A DNA stretch of 64,000 nt from assembly GCA_963556695.1 (NCBI GenBank), contig CAUWAG010000003.1, positions 5,270,001 through 5,334,000 on the forward strand, written 5' to 3'. Source of the stretch: Anthostomella pinea. Its lineage: Eukaryota > Ascomycota > Sordariomycetes > Xylariales > Xylariaceae. The notes below the pieces were generated by a model. The model was not told the DNA's origin. It saw only the letters and a list, made by a program, of their open reading frames with translations, and searched no databases. Positions 45,194 through 55,171 of this stretch are shown here, piece after piece. Each line of letters begins with the position of its first letter. Positions within the stretch are counted from its first letter, which is position 1. The translations under genes and the position numbers were made by a program.

Positions 45194-46062
45194 GTAATTG
45201 CGGTGGTGCACGACGGGATCGCATCCATCTGGCACAAGCTTCACGGCGGGTTCATTCGGTGGTGGCGGGCGGCGTCGGTCGAGGGCGTACAGCCAGCTGA
45301 GCGTCGGTCGATACTGGGAAGACTCGTGTAGAAGACCTGGTCTGGGCTGGCCTAATCAAGGTAGGCGGATTCGGGTCGAAAGGTGTCTGATTTGACGTTG
45401 GGGAGAAAGGGGATGCCAGACTACCAGACTAAGGCACTTTAACAATGGGAAAGAGAGACAGTGGATTCACAGCTGAAAGAGGCAGCGGTTGAGTAACTCG
45501 GATTGTTTCTGTTGATTTGACTTCGAGATTGGCATATGCGCACAACTCGGACGCACAAGGGGTTCGAAAGGATGTAATGTCCGAACATTCAACAGGGCTC
45601 GCCCCATCATCCATGCAAATCCATCGCGGTAATCGCCAGGATTCCGATACTTATGATTCTAAGCACAGGGACAAGCTCGAATCTCGATGTCTCTGGGCCA
45701 ATACATTGTTTCGCCAGTGGTCCGGGCCACTATAATCCCCGCCACGTAGCGCCGTAAATCAAGCTGGGGTTAGCGGTGCGATCCCGAAACCCCAAGCCAC
45801 ACTATCGGACTACGCTCTCAGCCTCATCATCAGCCTCTTCATGTTCCCAGTAGGTACCTAGATGCATGTCATCGCGGAGCTTTGATTGAAGCTCTCACGG
45901 ATCGCGCATCAATTGGTTCAAACGCCATCATACGTCAAACTCCAACCATCCTCCACGCAGTCAGGTCAGCCCTCGACCAGGAAAGAAAGGCCAAAGGGTG
46001 TACCCCCATTACCCGGACCGTATCACCAGTAGCACTCAGCCTCCAGCCAGCCGCGCGCAGCC
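45194..46062. other. Divergent promoter, vezatin-like gene and EMC6
   Basis: 0.87 kb between two head-to-head genes. No repeats or RNA genes recognised. Confidence 0.5.
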
Positions 46063-46547
46063 ATGCCGACTGAAAGGGAGTTTCAGATCGCGCCGATTGT
46101 GCCGGAGTCGGTGATGCACAACACAAAGGTCAGTCAGTTCCCACAACACCTACCTACCCCGAGTTCTGGTAGCAAGCAGTCCAGGCTTTGTCTTGTCAGT
46201 CCAACCTCTCCATTCCGAACCCAGGGAACTAACACCGCGGTCTTTGTCCACCACAGGCCCTCTCCAACCTGCAGAACCTCACTGCGTCCATCTTCGGCGC
46301 CGCGGCCGGCATCCTGGGCCTCGAGTCCTACAGCGGTTTCCTGTTCTATCTCGTATTCACCGTTTTGACGACTGTCCTGTTCTACGCCATCCGCGTCGCG
46401 CCCACCTCCCTCAAAGCCGGCCACGCCACCTTCGACACGAGCCGCTTCTTCAGGACGCAGTACGAGTTCTGGGCCGGCGGGCTATTTGGGGGGCTCGCTG
46501 GTTACATATTGACGTGGACGCTGTTCTACGGTCTGGTGAGGGCGTGA
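46063..46547 (+). CDS. EMC6: ER membrane protein complex subunit 6
   Basis: Subunit of the EMC insertase that places tail-anchored and multipass proteins in the ER membrane. Exon 1 is 46063-46128 and exon 2 46257-46547, with a 128-nt intron (GTCAGT...CACAG); 118 residues, normal for EMC6. Features: N-terminal PIVPESVMHNTKALSNLQNL, first hydrophobic segment SIFGAAAGILGLESYSGFLF, second YLVFTVLTTVLFYAIRV, the conserved FFRTQYEFWAGGLFGGLAGY, and a last hydrophobic end (ILTWTLFYGLVRA). The spliced frame joins HNTK to ALSNLQNL without a break. It is convergent with the GTPase gene, with only 155 bp between stop codons. Confidence 0.93.
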
Positions 46548-46702
46548 GCGGGCGGTCATTACGTTCGTGGTTCGCAGCGTGGGTTTAGGCGTTTAGGTTT
46601 AGGGGAACGACATGTTGAAATTCATGAAGCAAAAGGAACTTATAATCAAACAATACCGCTGATCCGCTGTGTCTGCAAATATCTATATCCAAAAGTCGTG
46701 CG

Positions 46703-49342
46703 TCACACGCTCCGTTCCCAATCACAGCCAGGGGCTATCCTCGCTGTTTCGGTCCATTCCCTTCGCGTGGGGACTACTCTGACCTCGATCACTTTGCCGA
46801 CAAACCCTTCGAGTCCCGACTTGTCTTTGGTGCCTCCTTCAAGCAGAACAACTCGAGACCCAAGCTCGATCCATTCCCGACTTATGAGCTCCAGCGAGAC
46901 ATGGTACTCTGCGTTCATCTCATCAAGATCTGCTTCAGACTTGGTGCGCTCAAGTTCGATGTGATCGTGTATGCCGAACACGTCGTCGTTAGCTTCACTC
47001 GAAACATGGCGTGGATCCAACCCTGATCTTTGGCGCACCACACGCAACACTCGAGCGGCTGCACGCGCCATTCCTATGTAAGCATTCACAAGAGTACCAA
47101 CACCGAGGTTTTTGATGTCCGAGATCCGAAAGGAAGCCGTGAAACCGGTTGAAGCTTGCAGTGAGAGCCCGGTATCGATCATGTGTTGACTAGGCATGGC
47201 TAGAACCTGGCCCTTGCGAATGCTCGTGCCAGGTTTCTTTGGCTTCTCAGTATCCGGCATCTCTTCATTGGACTCTTCTTCGAATACGACCTGGATGGAA
47301 CCAGCCTGTCCAGCTTCGAGTGTTCGTACCGGAAGCCTGAGCTCACGGATATTGACTATTCGAGCGTTACGCCATTCGCCTTCGATCTTGGAAGCTGTCA
47401 ACGTATTACGGACACTCAGGCGAGCGAATTCGGCAGACAAGGGATGAGGGATGGACAGCCCGTAGCCTGGGGAGGGATGGTCGTTCGGAATGAGGGCACC
47501 ATCATCCTCTTCATCTGCTGGAAATGGCCCCAAGACCACGTTCTCTCCAATTGACAGCCTCCCAAAGCGCAGATAGCCGGTAACGACAGGTGCGTTCTCA
47601 CTTGACCCACTAGGCGTCTGAGCACGACTGAGAGACAGGTCAAAAACCTCGTCAATGTGGAAAAGAGCAGCGGGCTGCTCCATATTGAGGGTCAGGGAAG
47701 CGAAATCTTGCGCAGTTGGCGAAGGCGGCACTGGCAAGCTCTTCAGTAGGGCGTGAGTCAGTCCAATGCCCATTCCTGTGACGGCGGACGTAAGAATGAC
47801 CGGAACGATGGTGAGCAGTCCATCTGACTTGGTAATGGCGTCGATGACCTCGTTCTTCATCTTTGTCTGGGCCGCATCGGGCACGTGGGCGAGGTTGTCA
47901 CCCTCACAACTAGCGGTAGCCAGCAGCTTCGGGATCCTCCCAGTAGATTTGATTTTGGAGAATATCGCATTCAACTTGTCCTTCAGCTGTGGGCGTGTGG
48001 CCAGCTCGGTTTTTGTGATAAGGATAGCAAGAGGCATCTCAAGCCCGAGGCAGAGATCAAGATACGCCATAGCCAGATCCATTGATGGTATTCCTACACC
48101 CATAGCTCCATCTGCCCCGGATAAAGAATGTGTACCGGAAGAGGGCGGGCCATCGTCACGCGCAGCAATGCACAGCAGAGTCCAATGGGGCGCCCATCCA
48201 ACCAGGGCCCGTAAAGTGGTTTTCTGGTATCGAGTGTGTCCAGCCGAGTCTAAGATGAACACCAACCGGCCAGGCTCGGCACGATCATGGATATCTGGCC
48301 ACTCGTTGATATTATCAACGCTGTAGTTGCATATCGTGTTACCCTGATAGCCGATGAGTTCCTGCGCGATAGAGCTGGTTCGACCAGACGCAACCTCGTG
48401 TCGATGTTTCAGTAAATTGATCCTACTGAGACCTCGACCATTGTCCAAGGTCCCGTTGCTGAGAGTCCCGAGTATCGTAGTTTTCCCAGAGGTGGTAGGC
48501 CCCGTAAGCACAAACCGGATCTGTTCGGTAGTTGATACGCCTCTTCTAGGGGCGGTATTGGTCTCGTCGTCCTTGTCGCTCGCCCTTGTTTGGCTGCTTA
48601 TAATTGGCATGACAAGGGCTTCTGCTACCCAAAGGTCCTCCTGTTGAAGCCCGAGGGTTGAATCGACCCATTGGCAAGTACCGACGGCTTTCATCCGCTG
48701 CACCTCGACTCTGCACCCTAAGCTAGCAGCCATGATCTTGAGGGTAGTCATGCTTTCGTCCATCTCACCCTTAGTCAAACCCACGAAAGTTCCGTCATCG
48801 GCCACACCTATTTCGTAGAGAGCTCCGTTCGACTCCTCCAGGCCAGGTAGCAGCTTGCCAGGTTGCTCCAAGACATCAAGCTCAGCATCGCCTTGAGGAA
48901 GTTTTGGTATGACCAAATCACCCCTTGCGGTAGTATGATGAGGGGAAGACTGCTGTAATCTCCAGAGCAGTTGTGTAGTTAAGTGCTGGAGCCGGTTTTG
49001 TCGAGATTGGTTCGAGGAGGCCAGCGACGCACCTGGCGGTTTTGCGGGCTTCGCGCCTTGGCCGTTTCTAGATGCCTGCGAGCCGGCGACAACGAGGGTG
49101 GTGTTCATTGTCTTATAGACCCTGCGTGGCCGTAGCAATAGGTGCAGCTTGTATTCGATGGGGCCGTCTTGCGGCTCTGCCTCAAGCCTGTCGAGCTGGG
49201 CGTCAGACGACTGGTCTGACTCAACAATGGCTCCGGTAGACACGGACCGTCCATTAGTAGGTCTTTGCCCGGAACCCTGGCCAGTCTTCCAAGGAGAGTC
49301 GACCCTGGGAGGGTCGTGATCGAAAGTGAATAGCGATGCCAT
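46703..49342 (-). CDS. GTPBP1/2-like translational GTPase
   Basis: 879-residue single-exon protein with an EF-Tu-type GTPase domain, resembling GTPBP1/GTPBP2 family proteins that act in ribosome rescue and mRNA surveillance in animals. G1 is present as GPTTSGKTT near residue 284, G3 as DSAGH near 363, and the G4 position reads TKTE (ILITKTELA) rather than the usual NKxD. Beta-barrel domains follow (VVTGYLRFGRLSIGENVVLG, IRKGQVLAMPS, SRVVLLEGG). The N-terminal 200 residues are poorly conserved and Ser/Gln-rich. ATG 49342 (MASLFTFDHDP) was chosen because the longer frame starts with TTG. No introns or lesions. Confidence 0.85.
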   Translation of the reverse strand: MASLFTFDHDPPRVDSPWKTGQGSGQRPTNGRSVSTGAIVESDQSSDAQLDRLEAEPQDGPIEYKLHLLLRPRRVYKTMNTTLVVAGSQASRNGQGAKPAKPPGASLASSNQSRQNRLQHLTTQLLWRLQQSSPHHTTARGDLVIPKLPQGDAELDVLEQPGKLLPGLEESNGALYEIGVADDGTFVGLTKGEMDESMTTLKIMAASLGCRVEVQRMKAVGTCQWVDSTLGLQQEDLWVAEALVMPIISSQTRASDKDDETNTAPRRGVSTTEQIRFVLTGPTTSGKTTILGTLSNGTLDNGRGLSRINLLKHRHEVASGRTSSIAQELIGYQGNTICNYSVDNINEWPDIHDRAEPGRLVFILDSAGHTRYQKTTLRALVGWAPHWTLLCIAARDDGPPSSGTHSLSGADGAMGVGIPSMDLAMAYLDLCLGLEMPLAILITKTELATRPQLKDKLNAIFSKIKSTGRIPKLLATASCEGDNLAHVPDAAQTKMKNEVIDAITKSDGLLTIVPVILTSAVTGMGIGLTHALLKSLPVPPSPTAQDFASLTLNMEQPAALFHIDEVFDLSLSRAQTPSGSSENAPVVTGYLRFGRLSIGENVVLGPFPADEEDDGALIPNDHPSPGYGLSIPHPLSAEFARLSVRNTLTASKIEGEWRNARIVNIRELRLPVRTLEAGQAGSIQVVFEEESNEEMPDTEKPKKPGTSIRKGQVLAMPSQHMIDTGLSLQASTGFTASFRISDIKNLGVGTLVNAYIGMARAAARVLRVVRQRSGLDPRHVSSEANDDVFGIHDHIELERTKSEADLDEMNAEYHVSLELISREWIELGSRVVLLEGGTKDKSGLEGFVGKVIEVRVVPTRREWTETARIAPGCDWERSV

Positions 49343-49452
49343 TCCCGCAGTGTTTTGGAAAAGCAATCTGGGTGCGGGCTAGTTCACGAGAGGTGGCCGC
49401 GTATTCCTGTACCTGTACTTATACCGAGATCCAAGACCTTCAACAAGCGCAA

Positions 49453-49919
49453 ATGTGGCTCACTATAAGTACTCTCATGCTGCTCTCAGCACTATACAGC
49501 GGAGGGTTGCCGGTGGTGTTTTATCGCCTGATGCTCTATTGCTTGACAGTGAGCCATCTGTTTGGTGGGTATTAATTTGGGTAGGAGGTATATTCGTGTT
49601 ATCATGGTTGTTAGTTCGCGGCGGTGGTGGCAGCAAAGGTGAGCAGATGCTTTCGAAAGTTATATCAGATGGTCAGGGCAGCCATGGCAGTACTGATATG
49701 GAGTTGTTTGTGAGTGAAGATGGCAGGTTCAGCATGGAATTGGGACAGGACCTCAGCGTTGAGGAAGGCGGGAGCACTGATGGAGGTAACAATGGAAGAA
49801 AGAAGAGTCAACTGCCCGAATCACGAAGTGACCAATCAAGTCTCGGCAAGGACGGCCATGGCCACAGGAGCTACCCACCACGAAAGCTACTAACTTTTGA
49901 CAGCGGAAGCAGCAGATAA
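49453..49919 (+). CDS. Hypothetical small membrane protein (uncertain)
   Basis: Not recognised. Two overlapping frames cover this region. ATG 49453 opens a 40-residue hydrophobic peptide (MWLTISTLMLLSALYSGGLP). The other frame (from 49455, no ATG) has a membrane segment WWVLIWVGGIFVLSWLLV followed by a Gly/Ser/Asp-rich tail (SKVISDGQGSHGSTDMELFV). A splice or shift between the two would give a leader, one membrane helix and an acidic soluble tail, but I could not place a convincing intron. It sits in the divergent space between the GTPase and SEC9 genes. Confidence 0.3.
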
Positions 49920-50721
49920 GACGAGCATCTCAGTGACAGCTGCTCAATGATGCTAATAATGTCAGATACACCTAGATGATAGCTGTTGTGAGTCTCGGAA
50001 TAGTCTTGATAAATGGTCCAGTTGCATTTGCAGTGTGCGATGGTTAGACCAGATGATGCCCCTCGATAGGACATGGAGTGAGTGCAGCTCCACTGTCAGA
50101 TGTTACAGTCGTCAGTCAGTTCAGTCTTTCAGATCATTGATGGAACAGAACAAAGAGCAGCACTATCATGAGCACCGGCAGTCCCTCGGCCCGGCCGAAA
50201 GTCTCAATCATCAATGACAGCACAGCCAGGAATTGTTTCAGCTGAGAAATACGATTAAAGTTGGATAAAGTTGTCTGTCATCAGCCCATTGCCACTGCCA
50301 GTTGATTGATGTCTGGTCCCCAGCCCCACACCTGCAGGTGCTGCGCCCTGGATTGACGAATCTCCCCGCCTGCCAGCCAGGTGGCAGTTGAACCCCGAAT
50401 TAGATACCAACCCAAAGGGTCCCCCTCCCTAGGGGCGATCTGTGCGTAGACCCCTCTCTTTCGAAACGTAACCTAAGACATCTCACTGTAGTCCCACAAA
50501 TCAACCGCTCTCTTTAAGGTGAACCGTCACCTCTGTTCTTCATTCACCCTACCTATTCCGTTCAGACCTGGCCGACGACCAAGCAATCTACACACCGCAC
50601 CGTCACCTGTACGGTTCTTCATTTGCCTTTGATTTGCTCTACCCACCCACCTGTGCTGGTCCCTCAGACCTGCAGAACGACCAACCAACCGACCAGCAAC
50701 AGCAGCAGATCGACTGCCACC
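49920..50721. other. SEC9 promoter region
   Basis: 0.8 kb upstream of SEC9. The last 200 bp are rich in ACC and CT stretches, as in many fungal leaders. No other feature recognised. Confidence 0.5.
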
Positions 50722-52245
50722 ATGAAGAAGTTCGGCTTCTCCAGCAGCAAGAAGTCGAAAGGCTCGCCGGCGCCTGAGAACCCCTACGCCCAGGCCCAAC
50801 CGAACGATCCATACACGGCCGAAGACACCCAGAAATATGCCAACGTCGCACCTAGCTACCGAGAGGCGCGAAGTGGTTTGCCCCCTCCTGGCGCCGGAGG
50901 TCTCCCGAGCGGTCCACGGGGTGCCTACGGTGCCGCTCTCAATCGCCACGACAGCAGCGGCGCATCGGCATCGGCTCCACCTCCCTACCAGCCTCAACCC
51001 GCTGCTCAACCCGCTGCTGGTTACAATAGTAATAAATATGGTACATCCTCGGGCTACGGGTCTAGCAAGTATGGTAGCTCAAGTGCCGGCGAGTCGGCAT
51101 CGGGCGCTCGTTCCGGTGGATATGGCGGCTTAGGTCCGACAGCCGACGACGATGCTGCGAATCGCGAAGCGCTTCTCGCTGGTGCCCGTCAACGAGACGA
51201 GGCGCCACAGGCCAGCAGCGGCTCTGGGGACTATGGGCAGTCGGGTGGCGATTCTGCCAGCAAGTATGGTGGCTATGGCGAACAACGCGACCTCACAGAA
51301 GAGGAGAAAGACACAGAGGCATATAGAGATGCAAAGGCCCAGATTCACGAGACGACAAAAGCGAGTTTGGCTACCAACCAGAACTCCATGAGGCATGTGC
51401 TCCCATCCTTATGATATTAGCGAGGTTTCTTACTGACCGGGCCCAGATATATGAATCAAGCCATTGATACTGGGTTGCAAACATATGCGCGCCTCGGTGC
51501 GCAAAACGAGAGACGTACGTAACCTTGAAACTGGCTGCCTGAGCTTGGTTGCTAATTCGACCTCTAGTCCATCACACGGATCAGTTACTGGATACCGCGA
51601 CCGAGTCTCACCGGCATGCCGAGGCACAGACCAAGAAGCTCAAGAGCTTAAACAGGAGCATGTTTGCTGTACATGTTAACAATCCCTTCACGGCCAAGCG
51701 ACGGACTGCGTGAGTAACAATTTGTTGCGTTCCCACACTTATGTCTTCCAATTTCTAAACCAAGTTTCTTGCAGCGAAGAGGAGGCTCGTGTCATGACAC
51801 AAAGTCAACTAGACCGACAACAACGAGAAGCTACGCGGAGGGACAAGTTTGGCCAAAACGCGCGCATGGAACAAACCTTTGCAAGCTTTGACAAAGATCA
51901 GGGATCTTCATCCTTCACAAGAGCGAACCGTGGAGATCGCTCCAAGTACACTCTCGAAGATGACTCTGATGAAGAGGGCGCGAAGGAACTTGATGAACAG
52001 AACGAGCAGATCGAGCGCGATCTGGAACAGATGTCCGTCGGTGTTGGCAAACTCAAGCGAATCGGTCAAGCCATGGGCGAGGAGCTAGACCACAGCAACA
52101 AGCTCATTGACAGAATCGGTGAAAAGGTATGTTCTCTTTGAATATGAAGAGCACCTCGATGAGTGTTATGCTAACTTTGGTGCAGACTGATCCACTTGAC
52201 GACCAGATCAGAGTGACGAACGCGAGAATGAACCGCATTCGATAA
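50722..52245 (+). CDS. SEC9: SNAP-25-type t-SNARE Sec9
   Basis: Plasma-membrane Qbc-SNARE that pairs with Sso and Snc proteins for exocytosis. Five exons: 50722-51392, 51447-51514, 51568-51709, 51775-52126 and 52186-52245; 430 residues. The first half is a disordered Gly/Ser/Tyr-rich region (YGTSSGYGSSKYGSSSAGES). SNARE helix 1 begins around KASLATNQNSMRYMNQAIDT and continues through exons 2-3. A linker holds NPFTAKRRT, and SNARE helix 2 is ELDEQNEQIERDLEQMSVGV...LDHSNKLIDRIGEKTDPLDD, ending ARMNRIR. The glutamine zero-layer residues fall in these helices. The first intron appears to use a GC donor (AG|GCATGT...CCCAG); no GT donor nearby keeps R-YMNQ in frame. The other introns are GT-AG with lengths of 53, 65 and 59 nt. 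There is no membrane anchor, as usual. Confidence 0.93.
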
Positions 52246-52933
52246 GTTAGCTGGAAAGCTTGCTTGCTTGCTGCATGATTGATATCTGTGGTGAGACTAC
52301 AAGTTGTTCATTCGGGTATTCAGACCAAGCAGAAGAGCACAGAAGTGGTGTCCATATGACATGCTGGATAGATCAGTCACCCTCTAATATCCTTATAGAC
52401 ATCATGTTCATTCCCATTGTGAGATGAATGCTTTTGCATATCCAGCAAATTTTGGAGCCTATATGGATTTGTCTGACCTCATGCTGAATGGCCATCCCCT
52501 GCAGTGTGTCCGGGATCGGCATCGAGGACCCTGTACCTACTTGCATCAAGTAAAGGCACCAGCTTCTGCTCCAACCCCGCAAGCTACGCTCTACGATGTC
52601 TTTCTAGACCTAGATTCGGTGTGGGAAGCGCCAATGTACGAGTCGAGCCGCTGTCTTTTGCCTCGGCCAGAATAGTGACAGGAGCTTCAGGTACCAGGAC
52701 ACCGGAGATAGCCAGACACCTGCAGGAGCCCGGGGTCATTATGAAGATACGGATACTGAAAACGTAACCGCGGATATCCCCCACATTCCAGACTGGCCGC
52801 CTCTCGGTCAACACTCTTCTCGTGCCCCTTTCGTCAGTGAAACTATAGATATTTTGCCTGGCAGCATCCCAGGCGATGATCAATATCCGGTCTACCATCG
52901 GAATACCCTCTCTCCCTGCAGCACATCAAGACA
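52246..52933. other. Intergenic, boundary to decayed region
   Basis: 0.7 kb between SEC9 and the MFS pseudogene. No gene recognised. Confidence 0.5.
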
Positions 52934-54733
52934 ATGACAGGGCAAGAAGAATCCATCGACTCGGATCAGACTCGCGGGATCGAGACCGAAACTGAGGATC
53001 CCGCCGCAGGTGTCGAAGACTATTCGACCTTCTCGGCACCTATGAGAACGTACCCCACGTACCTCCTGGGCTTCGTCATAATCATATCTACCCTTATGGG
53101 CACGGTATACTTCCCCCTCATACCGATGCTCAGTCGCCAGTTCGGCGTGTCGATCCAAGCCATCAACCTCACCGTAACAACCTACGCCGTGTTCCAAGCA
53201 ATCTCGCCCATCATATTCGCGTCACTGGCGGACGCATTCGGCCGTCGCCCAGTCATGCTCTCGTTGACCGTCATCTACGGCTGCACCAGCCTAGGACTAA
53301 CTCTGAACAAGGGCAATTATGCTGCTCTCGTGGCACTGCGCTCCCTCCAGAGCATCGGCGGCTCCGCCACCTCGGCCGTTACCTACGGCATCGTGGCCGA
53401 TGTCGCGGTTGTCCCCGAGAGAGGCGCCATGCTAGGCCCCATGCTGTCCACGTGCAACGGCATATCCGCCGTCGGGCCCATGATCGGCGGCGCCGTGGCA
53501 TTGCGGACGAACGGGTATACCTGGGTGTTCTGCTCGCTCTCGGGCATTGCGGCCGTCTGTTTTCTCCTGGTCGGCTTCACCCTCCCGGAGACGGCCCGAT
53601 CGGTCGTCGGCAATGGTTCGGTACCGGCCCGTGGGCTCTGGAGGACTTGGTGGAGCTTCACTGCCTCTCAGTCGCGTCCCGCAGCGCAAGTAGTTGAAGC
53701 GAGTTCACGGCAGAGCGAGGCTGCTGCCTCTTGGAAGCTCCTGGATGCCTTTGCGTCCTTGCGCATGATGTTCTACCCCGACGCAGCCGCCGTACTTGCC
53801 ATGATCGCCTCTTCCTACTGCGTTATTACACCTTCCAGGTCACTATACCGGTCGTCTTCGAGGAAGAGTGTTCGGCTACAACGAGCTCCAGATCGGCCTG
53901 GCTTTTCTGCCCGGACTTGCGGGCATGACACTTGGCGGCGTCGTTGCTGGCAAGCTTGTGGATCGGAACTATACGAAAACGGCACGGAAGCATGGGCTGG
54001 ACGCAACTCGGATGAAAAGAGAGCTTGCCACGGGGTTTCCCATCGAGGAGGCCAGATACCGCAATATCGTTCCCTTTATCGTCGCCGAAGTCGCCCTTGT
54101 GGTCGCGTATGGTTGGGCTGTCCAGGTCCGTATAGTTTCTCTGTTTTCTCCCTGGGCTTGCCAAGTGGTTGGAGTGGAAAATTGTATAACCATCTGGCAC
54201 AAGCAGTCATTCCAGAGGACAGTCCTCTAAAGTGAGGCCCTGGAGGACGTTTATTCTACTACAACTCATTGTTTGGCTTGCGTCGGGAAACGTAGATTCA
54301 GGACAGCCTACCTACCTCGGACGTCTTCAGAGCTATAACTCCAGAGACATGCGCTCAAAACCACCGTCATAAGCAATCTCTAACGCCTCAGGTGTAGGCA
54401 CGAGCCCATCCCGCGATCCCGCTGGTGATACAATTCTTCGTCTGCGTGCTCTCGACCCTCCTGAGTCACACCGCCAGCGCGCTGCTGGTGGACATCTTCC
54501 CCGACAAGTCCAGCACTGCGTATACCTCGAGCCAGGTGGCCAGGTGTGGTCTGAGTGCGGCCTCGGCGGCCGCGATACAACCCCTGATCGACGCGATAGG
54601 CAGGGGATGGTACTTCACGGCGTTTGGACTGTTTGTGCTGTTTGCTGGCGTTGGCTCTGTGCTTGTCAGTCGGGTTAAGGGCTCTGGGTGGCGACGGAGG
54701 CGTCAGTGCAGGCGTTTTGAGTGTGAGGTGTAG
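52934..54733 (+). pseudogene. DHA1-type MFS transporter with two frameshifts
   Basis: Drug/polyamine-type proton antiporter of fungal plasma membranes. The frame from ATG 52934 covers helices 1-7: TYLLGFVIIISTLMGTVYFP, motif A ADAFGRRPVM, LRSLQSIGGSATSAVTYGIV, GPMIGGAVAL. At about 53820 the expected continuation (YYTFQVTIPVVFEEE) is in the -1 frame, and at about 53866 it shifts by -1 again (FGYNELQIGLAFLPGLAGMT). The rest then stays open through VAYGWAVQ. A 272-nt intron, 54126-54397 (GTCCGT...GTGTAG), would join to ARAHPAIPLVIQFFV, the last helices (FPDKSSTAYTSSQVARCGLS) and a basic tail ending at 54733. Two one-base deletions about 50 bp apart disable it, unless the sequence is wrong there. 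Confidence 0.7.
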
Positions 54734-55171
54734 GCTCTGGTTTACTTGGATGTACAGTGTTCTCTTCGCATCAGCGCGATCCCATACTTCTCCCCACCAT
54801 GGGAAAGAGATCGACTCTTTGTGATCGCTCACGGCTACCGTCCTAATGAGGCGGGCAGATCTCGATGCAAGGTTCTCTTGTTACATCGGTCAGTCAGATC
54901 AGGCAGAGCGGACCGCCAATCAAGACAGGGGTAACGACAGCTTCAGGAGCCAACATCCAAGTCGGCGGCTAACTCTCACCCCTTGCCGCGAACTGTCTCC
55001 CCGGTTCATGTTCATGTCTGGCGCCCGTCCTACCTAGATTTCTATCATCGCTTCCATTGAACGTTGTTTCCACCACTTTCTACTGCAAGGTCCGAGCCGG
55101 GTAACCTCTTGCGATAGAGCCTCTCCGTTGCTACTCGCACATCTTCTCCTAGGACCTGCGCATAAGTGAAC
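54734..55171. other. Intergenic with a 26-bp shared repeat (54891-54916)
   Basis: Upstream region of the fructosamine-kinase-like gene. The segment starting CAGTCAGATCAGGCAGAGCG is identical over 26 bp to 6631-6656 upstream of the P450 gene. Nothing else recognised. Confidence 0.6.
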
